This document shows positions 43,734 to 50,852 of a DNA stretch of 64,000 bases, one piece after another; within the stretch, counting starts at the first letter, position 1; the number at the start of each line of letters is the position of its first letter. The notes under the pieces were generated by a model. The model did no database searches. It had not been told where the DNA came from and was given only the letters and a program-made list of their open reading frames with translations. Both the position numbers and the translations under genes were made by a program. The stretch covers positions 310,001 to 374,000 of the forward strand of contig NZ_NIZW01000001.1 of NCBI RefSeq assembly GCF_002727185.1, in the 5' to 3' direction. The DNA comes from Rhodopirellula bahusiensis. GTDB lineage: Bacteria; Planctomycetota; Planctomycetia; Pirellulales; Pirellulaceae.

Positions 43734-44792
43734 TCAATTCGCGAAAAGATCCGCCAAGGTTTTCGCCCATGCATCCCAGTCGTCGGCAGCAGCTTCAAAA
43801 TCCACCCGCATCCATCGAACTGGTTCGTTGGGCAATACCGCCGGCGGAAAATTGGAGTCCTTGCTGATCGGCAACTGGCTGCTGCGTCCCATCGCCAGCC
43901 GATCCTCGATCTCGGGCGTCATCAAAAAATCAGCGAGCTTGCCCGCCGCGATTGGATGCGGTGAGCCCTTCAGAACCGCCAGGGTGTTTGGAATCCGAAG
44001 TGTTCCTGGCTGGTCGGGCTGTTGATCCGGATAGATGATCTCCACCGGGTACCCCAGATCCTTTTCGATGATCGCGTCGTCGGTGTCGGTCAGCCCCCAA
44101 GCCACCTTGCCGGACGATACGGCTTGTGCGACTTGTTTGTTGCCGGACAACACGACTGCGTTGTCATGAATCTGTTGCAACAATTCCAAAGCCGCATCTC
44201 GGCCCATGATCTCGCGAAGCACGGCGAAGTGAGTCGCGGTGGTTCCAAACAACGGTCGAGCCATGGCGCATTTTTGAGCCCACTTGGGGTCCGCCAATTC
44301 GTTTACACGAGTCGGGCGGTCATCAATGTTGGGAAGCAAGTCCGTGTTGATCAGTAGCACCCGAGCGCGAGCTGCAAACCCGCACCAAGTTCCGTCGCTA
44401 GCGATCATGTCTTGCGGCCAAGTCGCCGGGACCTGCCAATCATGTGACTCGAGGATTCCCAGCTTCTGCAACCGAACGGTGTGCATGATTTCGTTGTTCC
44501 AAAACAGATCGCAGCGAGGTGCATCCGCTTCCGAAATCAATTGGTTTGCCAATCCAACCGTCTTCGTTGATTCGATGTCAAACTTGCCAATCACGCCGAT
44601 CTCGTTGTCCGTCGATCGGTCGAACGCCGCCAAGATCGGTGAAGCAAACTCTTCGTCGAGAGCTGAATACACAACGACATCGGATTCGCTACGAGGCACA
44701 CAACCGGAACAAAGCAACACCGAGGCGGCCGCAAAAACCAGCTGCGTGGCGGAAAACGAAGCGGTGGAGGCACAGACAGTTTTCAATGACAC
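43734..44792 (-). CDS. solute-binding lipoprotein, iron(III)-type ABC transporter
   Basis: A 352-residue extracellular solute-binding protein (family 1) of the ferric-iron-binding type. The N-terminal signal ends with a lipobox (LLCSGC), so the mature protein is probably a lipoprotein. The mature part begins with VVVYSALDEEFASPIL and continues with CDLFWNNEI, RVLLINTDLLP and GKVAWGLTDTDDA, all landmarks of this family. The frame stays open far upstream, antisense to the next gene. The GTG at 44792 is chosen because it puts the signal peptide at the N-terminus, but no ribosome binding site is visible. No permease or ATPase gene is nearby, so it is an orphan binding protein in this window. Confidence 0.82.
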   Translation of the reverse strand: MSLKTVCASTASFSATQLVFAAASVLLCSGCVPRSESDVVVYSALDEEFASPILAAFDRSTDNEIGVIGKFDIESTKTVGLANQLISEADAPRCDLFWNNEIMHTVRLQKLGILESHDWQVPATWPQDMIASDGTWCGFAARARVLLINTDLLPNIDDRPTRVNELADPKWAQKCAMARPLFGTTATHFAVLREIMGRDAALELLQQIHDNAVVLSGNKQVAQAVSSGKVAWGLTDTDDAIIEKDLGYPVEIIYPDQQPDQPGTLRIPNTLAVLKGSPHPIAAGKLADFLMTPEIEDRLAMGRSSQLPISKDSNFPPAVLPNEPVRWMRVDFEAAADDWDAWAKTLADLFAN

Positions 44793-44818
44793 GTGAAGCC
44801 GAGTACGCTGGAGGAATG

Positions 44819-46276
44819 ATGGACAAGCGTTTGCAAACTCAATTATGGCGTGTGCTGCTCGTGATGGCGATCGGTGGGATCGCTTCGTCGCCATTTGTTT
44901 CGCTTTCCGCCGACGATTCCCCAGCCACCGAAACCGGTTTGCTGACCCGAGAAAGCCAGCATCTACGGCTGACCAGCGATGTCGACGATCCGGCCTTGCT
45001 GGATGACTTGGTTCAATCGTTTGACGATGCCCTGCCACAGTGGCTCGCGTTTTGGAATGTGCCTGAATCGCGGGCCACGAACTGGAAGATCCAAGCGTAC
45101 CTGATGCAGAACGTGGACACGTTTCGCCGTTCCGGTGCCCTGCCAGATTACCTGCCGCGATTCGACCATGGCTATTCGACGCCGCACACGGTTTGGATTC
45201 GGTACCAAGACACGACTTACTACAACCGACACTTGGTGCTGCACGAAGGCGTCCACTCGCTTGCGTTTGAACTGTTTGGTGCAGGTGGCCCAAGTTGGTA
45301 CATGGAAGGCACCGCCGAATTGCTGTCCCTGCACCGTGATCGCGTGCCAACCCCGTCAAAACAACCTCCTTCCGGACTCTCCGCCAACGCTCCCGTGCTG
45401 GCTCAATCGATCGATGCATTTACCATCAATCAATTGCCGCGAAACCGTTTGGATACACCGGGTTGGGGACGCTACAAAATCGTGGCTCGCCACCGCGACG
45501 CGGGCACGTTGCCAACCTTGAAAAGTGTTTTGAAACTTCCGACCGCACTCAATGGTGAAGTCGAAGCCTACACGTGGTGCTGGGCCGCCTCATCGTTGTT
45601 CACCCAATCCCCAGAATCCCGCGAAGCCTTCTTGGAAGCCGCTGGTCGTGGCAAGGATCGAACCGAGGCATTCACATCGGAGTTCTACCGAGACGTTGCT
45701 GATCAATGGCCGGTACTGTCGGCCCGATGGCGACTGCTGCTTCACGACTTGGACTACGGTTTCGATTGGTCGCGTCACAACCTGAACCTGTCCACCTCCG
45801 ATTCGCGAGCCAGTGGTTCGCCGATCCAGATGAGTGTGACTCCGGACCAAGCATGGCAATCCGTCGGCGTGTGGTTCCCCAAAGGAGCCAAGCTACGATT
45901 TGCCGCTGAGGGACGATGTCACGTCTCGCCGGAATGGGTCAGCGAGCCTGCCGGGATCACGTTGGAATACAACCGCGGCACACCGCTTGGTCAATTGCAG
46001 GTCTGCGTGCTGCCAATCGCCACTCCCGCGGGAGCCACCATCCCGAGACTGGATGTTCGCCCCGTGATCACGCGAACCGACGTGGCGCGGACGATCGCTG
46101 AGTCAACGAACTCTTCAGATAGTTCCACTGCGGTCTTGGGTTCCCAAATCATCGAAATCAAAGAGCCCTCGTGGGTGCTGTTGCGAATCAACTTGCCCGC
46201 CGGTCACAAACCGATCGCGTCCGTCAACAATGATTCGCCTGAAGCTTACCGAGTCCAAATCGCCCCGACTCGGTAA
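44819..46276 (+). CDS. secreted metallopeptidase-like protein (DUF1570-like)
   Basis: A 485-residue exported protein. The ATG at 44819 is chosen (another lies immediately before it), with GGAGG four bases upstream. A signal peptide covers about residues 8-32. The peptidase-like domain has a zinc motif H142-E143-x-x-H146 (LHEGVHSLAF), and a downstream Glu in MEGTAEL (Glu163 or Glu167) can serve as third ligand, the gluzincin arrangement. The C-terminal 150 residues are beta-rich. Similar proteins in planctomycetes are annotated as DUF1570 or hypothetical. It is divergent from the solute-binding-protein gene, with only about 26 bases between the chosen starts. Protease activity is predicted from motifs only. 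Confidence 0.8.
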   Translation: MDKRLQTQLWRVLLVMAIGGIASSPFVSLSADDSPATETGLLTRESQHLRLTSDVDDPALLDDLVQSFDDALPQWLAFWNVPESRATNWKIQAYLMQNVDTFRRSGALPDYLPRFDHGYSTPHTVWIRYQDTTYYNRHLVLHEGVHSLAFELFGAGGPSWYMEGTAELLSLHRDRVPTPSKQPPSGLSANAPVLAQSIDAFTINQLPRNRLDTPGWGRYKIVARHRDAGTLPTLKSVLKLPTALNGEVEAYTWCWAASSLFTQSPESREAFLEAAGRGKDRTEAFTSEFYRDVADQWPVLSARWRLLLHDLDYGFDWSRHNLNLSTSDSRASGSPIQMSVTPDQAWQSVGVWFPKGAKLRFAAEGRCHVSPEWVSEPAGITLEYNRGTPLGQLQVCVLPIATPAGATIPRLDVRPVITRTDVARTIAESTNSSDSSTAVLGSQIIEIKEPSWVLLRINLPAGHKPIASVNNDSPEAYRVQIAPTR

Positions 46277-46283
46277 CGGAAAC

Positions 46284-46316
46284 AGCTCCTCACGGAGCTT
46301 CATTGCAAATTGCAAT
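46284..46316. terminator. adjacent hairpin and perfect palindrome between convergent genes
   Basis: AGCTCC-TCAC-GGAGCT (46284-46299) is followed directly by ATTGCAA-A-TTGCAAT (46302-46316), a perfect 15-base palindrome. They lie in the 80-base gap between the converging metallopeptidase-like gene and pdxJ. No U tract is present, so termination on either strand is a guess; the palindrome could also be a protein site. Confidence 0.35.
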
Positions 46317-46356
46317 CTCCGCCTCACATCCCACCCGCAACCCCTTCCCCAACAAC

Positions 46357-47097
46357 TCAACCGCAAGCGATCGTCACGCTATCCAGCAAACGACGCATCT
46401 CCGCCACCGCTTCTCGCATGCCGACCATCACGGAACGGCTGACGATGCTGTGTCCGATATTCAGTTCCGCCATTCCTTCGATCGCGGCAACGGGTCGAAC
46501 GTTCGCGTAGTTCAATCCGTGTCCGGCGTGCAGACGCATCCCGGCATCGCGAATCATCTTGCCGGTATCAGCCAAACGTTTGATCTCGTGTTCAACCGCG
46601 GCGTCTCTCGCCAACGCATACGGTCCGGTATGCAGTTCCACCGCGTCAATTTCCAACTTGGCGGCGGCTTCGATTTGATTGGGCTCTGGATCCAGAAACA
46701 CGCTCGTCGCGATGCCTGAGTCTTTCAACATTTTGATCGCGTCGGCAATTCGACCGGAATCACCCACGACGTCCAAGCCACCTTCGGTTGTCACTTCTTC
46801 GCGACTCTCGGGAACCAGCAACGCCCAATCCGGCTGAACGCGGCAACAGATCGCCAAGACATCGGCCGCACAAGCCAACTCGAAATTCGTTCGCACTTGA
46901 ACCGTTTTCACAAACAATTCAACATCGCGATCGATGATGTGACGCCGGTCTTCTCGCAAGTGAAACGTGATGCCGTCGGCGCCACCTTGCTCAGCCAAAG
47001 CCGCTGCGATGATCGGATCGGGCTCTTGGCCTCGGCGAGCCTGACGGAGAGTGGCGACGTGATCGACGTTGACGCCTAGATCGATGAAGTGCGGCAT
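46357..47097 (-). CDS. pdxJ: pyridoxine 5'-phosphate synthase
   Basis: A 246-residue PdxJ, the TIM-barrel enzyme that condenses 1-deoxyxylulose 5-phosphate with 3-amino-2-oxopropyl phosphate in the DXP-dependent vitamin B6 pathway. Family landmarks are complete: NVDHVATLRQARRG at the N-terminus, HLREDRRHI, NFELA, VELHTGPYA and the C-terminal HAGHGLNY with ELNIGHSIV. Length is normal for the family and the protein is cytoplasmic. The start is the ATG at 47097. The eboE-like gene upstream is on the same strand with a 73-base gap, so co-transcription is possible. Confidence 0.97.
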   Translation of the reverse strand: MPHFIDLGVNVDHVATLRQARRGQEPDPIIAAALAEQGGADGITFHLREDRRHIIDRDVELFVKTVQVRTNFELACAADVLAICCRVQPDWALLVPESREEVTTEGGLDVVGDSGRIADAIKMLKDSGIATSVFLDPEPNQIEAAAKLEIDAVELHTGPYALARDAAVEHEIKRLADTGKMIRDAGMRLHAGHGLNYANVRPVAAIEGMAELNIGHSIVSRSVMVGMREAVAEMRRLLDSVTIACG

Positions 47098-47170
47098 GAG
47101 TGGAATGCGGAATCAGAATGGAGTGGAGATGGTGAATGCCTGCAGTCGCCTGTTCGGTGCAACTCTGCTT

Positions 47171-48583
47171 TCAATGGCATTTCGTTTTAGACAGTTCATC
47201 TAAGACATCGTGCAACCAAATGAGTTCGGAGGCGATGTCGCCAGCCAAGTCATTTCGACCGGCGTACTCAGGCAACACCGACCAAGCGTATGTCTCGACT
47301 TCCAAGTGACCGGTGAACTGCAATGGCTGTCGACGTTTCGATGCATCCGTCAATTCAACGAGACTATTCAACGTGTCCAGCACGTCACCGCGAGTCGTTT
47401 GCAGATGCCCAAACTGCTCCGCGAAAATCGGCACGTGGAAATGGATCATCCATCGTTTGTCGGTCGCATAACGACTCGGGTTGGCATCCAAATCCGCCAA
47501 CACGGCGGGCAAGTCTTCTTCCAACACGAACTTCCCCGACCCCGTGACGCGGCCGGTTTGGTGCAGGTAACGGTCCTCAGCAAACGAACGCAGCTGAACC
47601 AAGGTGGCTTCGCGATCCGTGTCCGCGATTCGGCTCCAGTCGACCATGATGGCACTGCTGATCTGAACTTTGCCAACAACGATGCCGGCCTTGGCGTACG
47701 CGGCCAAAACTTCATGTTGCGATTCACCCATCACGGCGGAATGACAAACGTCATGGCACACACCGATGTACCGCCGATGAGTCGCGTCCGGCAATTGCTT
47801 TTCGAACCAGTCGATCACCTTGGCCGCGGTGTCCAGAATGCATCCGGGTTCGGGCTCGATCGCCAAAACGATTCGTTTGCCAGTGCGATCTTCCAAGCGA
47901 CGCAAATCTTCCGCCATCCGTCGCAGGTTCGTTCCCGCGTGATGCAGTTGATCCTCGGTGACCTTGATCCGATTGCCGTCTTCGTCAGTGTGCTGTGGCC
48001 ATCCAATCGGCAACGTGCTGATCGTGCCCAGGTTCGTGTCCGCCGGCAAAATCTCAGCCAAGATTTTCGCGAGGTCTCGGGTGTAGCCGATCCGAGCGTC
48101 TTCCCACCAAGTCGGCGTGTACACCGCATGTTTGACGACATCCTGATGAAAGTTGTCGTGTGGGAATCCGTTGAAGGTGTAAGCGAGCAAACGAGCTTGC
48201 TTCATCGCCGACGTCAATGGATCCAGCCCATTGCGTCGCAAGTCGGCAGTCGCTTCTGATGACAACCATAACCCGAGACCCAACGGAGGTGCAGTGCTCA
48301 CGATGGTTGCAAAATTCTTTCCGGTTTGGACCTTCGGCGAACCGCTCTCATCCGAGTATTGCGAATCCAAAATCCGGCGGCGAACTTCCGCGGAAATCGA
48401 TTGCAAGTTGTTCGTTACCCCTTCGACATCCGCTCCGGCGTGGATGTTCGTGCAATAGCCCACCGTCCAGCGGATGGGTGAGTCGGATTCCTGCGAAAGA
48501 TCAGATCCCCCGCTCGTGTTAACTGAATGCGACTTTTCGATGACGGCGCGGACGTCGGGGTAACCATTGAGCGATGATGTCAT
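47171..48583 (-). CDS. eboE: EboE-like TIM-barrel protein (metabolite traffic)
   Basis: A 470-residue protein with a xylose-isomerase-like TIM-barrel pattern. Landmarks are VGYCTNIHAGADVEGV near the N-terminus, YTFNGFPHDNFHQDVVKHAVYTPTW, VLAIEPEPGCILDTA, VCHDVCHSA and MIHFHVPIF. These match EboE, coded with UbiA-like EboC in clusters thought to move precursors of pigments across the membrane. Here it stands alone with pdxJ downstream and cinA divergent; no other ebo gene is in the window. Potential metal ligands (His and Glu in the CHDVCH and IEPEPG segments) are present, but no reaction has been shown. The first 30 residues look like a poorly conserved extension. Confidence 0.82.
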   Translation of the reverse strand: MTSSLNGYPDVRAVIEKSHSVNTSGGSDLSQESDSPIRWTVGYCTNIHAGADVEGVTNNLQSISAEVRRRILDSQYSDESGSPKVQTGKNFATIVSTAPPLGLGLWLSSEATADLRRNGLDPLTSAMKQARLLAYTFNGFPHDNFHQDVVKHAVYTPTWWEDARIGYTRDLAKILAEILPADTNLGTISTLPIGWPQHTDEDGNRIKVTEDQLHHAGTNLRRMAEDLRRLEDRTGKRIVLAIEPEPGCILDTAAKVIDWFEKQLPDATHRRYIGVCHDVCHSAVMGESQHEVLAAYAKAGIVVGKVQISSAIMVDWSRIADTDREATLVQLRSFAEDRYLHQTGRVTGSGKFVLEEDLPAVLADLDANPSRYATDKRWMIHFHVPIFAEQFGHLQTTRGDVLDTLNSLVELTDASKRRQPLQFTGHLEVETYAWSVLPEYAGRNDLAGDIASELIWLHDVLDELSKTKCH

Positions 48584-48876
48584 GCGTGGCGAATGTCCAA
48601 ATTGCGTCTGATTTTACTACTCAATGACCGAACCGAGCGTTTGGCGGTTGCGACGACTGGCCAGCCATTCTTGGGATCGTTCACGGGCCAAACCTCAGAT
48701 CCGGGGCGTCTCCCGTGTGCCAGGAAACACCGCCTGGAATCTCGTGATCTGATTCGAATCCAATGACGAACTGTCCCGCAAAGGTTAAGCTGCGTGGACG
48801 GATTTGTCGCCCCAGGTCAGCGTGGAGGCGAGGTCTTTTCACGCTTCTCTTTGCAACCATCAGTCACGTCAACCGA

Positions 48877-50151
48877 ATGCCACACATCACGGCCGAAATC
48901 ATTTCCATCGGCGATGAAATGATCACCGGAGCACGATTGGACACCAACACTCAGTGGCTGAGCCAACGCCTCGGCGAATTGGGTGTCGACGTGCAATTTC
49001 ATACCACGGTCGCCGACACGTTGTCGCACAACACCGATGTGTTTCGCATTGCCGCGCGGCGTGCCGACCTGGTCATCGCCACGGGTGGATTGGGACCCAC
49101 ACGCGACGACCTGACCCGCGAAGCCATCGCCGAATCGCTCGGGCGTCCACTGCAGTTGCATGAACCTTCGTTGAAGTTCATTGAGTCGATGTTCCAACGG
49201 CGTGGTCGTGAGATGCCCGAGCGGAATCAATCCCAAGCCATGTTCCCCATCGGGGCTGTGCCGATTCACAACCCGCAAGGCACCGCGCCGGGGATCGATG
49301 TTCGTGCGCCTCGCGAGGATGGCACGCAGTCCCGAATTTTTGCGTTGCCCGGCGTGCCTGCGGAAATGAAGACAATGTTCGACGAAACCGTCGCTCCCGC
49401 GGTTCTAGGTTCCAATGGCCAGCGAAGGCACATCGCTCACCACGTCATGAAATTCTTCGGCGTCGGCGAGAGCGACATGGAACAACGCTTGGGCGACATG
49501 ATCGCTCGCGACCGCCAACCACGAGTCGGGATCACGGTCAGCGCCGCAACCATCTCGCTGCGGATCGTCGCGACGGGCGAAACCATGGAAGCTTGCGGAT
49601 CCGCAAGCGCGACCACTCGTGATGAGATTCTCCGCAAAGCCGGCGAGTTCTACTTCGGTGATGGAGAAACGTTCGAGCAACATCACGCTGTCGTCCAGCA
49701 TCTCAACAAAGTCGGCCAGCGTCTTCTTTTAGTCGAACTCGGACGCGCCGCACCTTTGGGCGATTGGTTTGCCGCTGTCTCTGACGAACCCGGATTCACC
49801 GCCGACGTTCCAGCATTTGTCGGTGGAATCTCGCTCGCGAACGTCGACGATCTGCGACAATGGGCCGGGATGCCTGCCGACGCTTCGGTCGAAACGTGTC
49901 TGTCAGCGCTTCGCCAACGAGTGTCGGCCGACTGGGTATTGTTGGTTGACGAATACCCCAGCCTTCATCAAACGAACGAGCACCCTTTACCGGGAGGAGA
50001 GGTCACATTCACCGTGGCTGCCCCCGATGAATCCTTTCCTTCCATCACTCAACACCTTGGGGCTCACCCAAGCATCTTGCACGCCCGCGTCGCAAAAGCC
50101 GGGCTGTTCTGGTTGCGAAAGTGTTTTCCCACCGACCCGTCAGGAGTCTGA
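48877..50151 (+). CDS. cinA: CinA-family protein with degenerate C-terminal domain
   Basis: A 424-residue CinA homologue. The N-terminal MoaB/MogA-like domain (1-170) is well kept: AEIISIGDEMITGARLDTN, DLVIATGGLGPTRDDLT and FALPGVPAEMKTMF, which fits the ADP-ribose/nucleotide pyrophosphatase part. The C-terminal region is where the nicotinamide-mononucleotide deamidase domain should be, with its AESCTGG motif. That place reads LLLVELGRAAPLG, so the catalytic Ser/Cys motif is missing and deamidase activity is unlikely. The ATG at 48877 begins directly at the conserved domain. It is divergent from the eboE-like gene and is followed after four bases by a small exported protein, probably in the same unit. 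Confidence 0.88.
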   Translation: MPHITAEIISIGDEMITGARLDTNTQWLSQRLGELGVDVQFHTTVADTLSHNTDVFRIAARRADLVIATGGLGPTRDDLTREAIAESLGRPLQLHEPSLKFIESMFQRRGREMPERNQSQAMFPIGAVPIHNPQGTAPGIDVRAPREDGTQSRIFALPGVPAEMKTMFDETVAPAVLGSNGQRRHIAHHVMKFFGVGESDMEQRLGDMIARDRQPRVGITVSAATISLRIVATGETMEACGSASATTRDEILRKAGEFYFGDGETFEQHHAVVQHLNKVGQRLLLVELGRAAPLGDWFAAVSDEPGFTADVPAFVGGISLANVDDLRQWAGMPADASVETCLSALRQRVSADWVLLVDEYPSLHQTNEHPLPGGEVTFTVAAPDESFPSITQHLGAHPSILHARVAKAGLFWLRKCFPTDPSGV

Positions 50152-50155
50152 AACC

Positions 50156-50668
50156 ATGATTCGATCCATCGCTTTGTCACTTGTGTGTTTTGCGTCGCTG
50201 AACTGCAGCATGTCCGCGGCTCAGACGCAAACGTCTTCGGAAACCGCTGAAGTCGCAACGGAAGTCACACCACCCGAATCCAAAGCTGCCGACCGCGAAA
50301 TTCGATTGGCGAAGTATCTGAGTGGCGCGACCTTCACCGGTCACTTCACCGTGGATGGAAAAGAAGACCGCGCGCTGAAGCCCGAGTCGTACACGATTCA
50401 GTCGTGCGAAAAGCTTCCCGAGCCAGACATGTACTCGTTGAAAGTCGGCATCAAATACGGTGACACCGACGGCGAGTTCCCAATGCAGCTCAAAATTCTT
50501 TGGTCTGACCGCACACCAGTGATCACGATGGACTCGGTTTGGATCCCCGGACTGGGAACGTTCTCTTCGCGAGTTCTGATTCACGACGGACGCTACGCCG
50601 GCACTTGGCAGCACGATGCAAAGGGCGGTCACTTGTTCGGCAAAATCACGCCCGCGAAAGAGCAATAG
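50156..50668 (+). CDS. small exported protein of unknown function
   Basis: A 170-residue protein starting four bases after the cinA stop. AGGAG lies about ten bases before the ATG. The N-terminus has a signal peptide (MIRSIALSLVCFASLNC, then MSAAQ); a lipoprotein is possible because of the Cys at 17, but the lipobox is not typical. After a Glu/Thr-rich linker (about 25-47) the domain from residue 48 is beta-rich (ATFTGHFTVDG, YSLKVGIKYGDTDGE, YAGTWQHDAKGGHLFG). No family was named; the end suggests a lipocalin-like barrel. Confidence 0.75.
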   Translation: MIRSIALSLVCFASLNCSMSAAQTQTSSETAEVATEVTPPESKAADREIRLAKYLSGATFTGHFTVDGKEDRALKPESYTIQSCEKLPEPDMYSLKVGIKYGDTDGEFPMQLKILWSDRTPVITMDSVWIPGLGTFSSRVLIHDGRYAGTWQHDAKGGHLFGKITPAKEQ

Positions 50669-50852
50669 CCACCGTCTGACACTTGTCCACACGAGAAAGA
50701 TCCAACAGAAATCCGGAGCAGCCAAACCTTTCATAAGTCAGTCTTCAAGAGCCATCACGCCACCACCGGGCTCGCCGACGTGTATATTCCATAGCGGCAA
50801 ATGCACAATCGGCTGACCAGACGATCTTCCTCCATGATGGAATGTCAGGCTT

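Noticed and set aside
44793-45419. Upstream extension of the solute-binding-protein frame
   Set aside because: It is antisense to the metallopeptidase-like gene and would bury the signal peptide about 200 residues inside the protein.
47210-48259. Plus-strand frame of 349 codons opposite the eboE-like gene
   Set aside because: Antisense shadow; the minus-strand TIM-barrel landmarks decide the strand.
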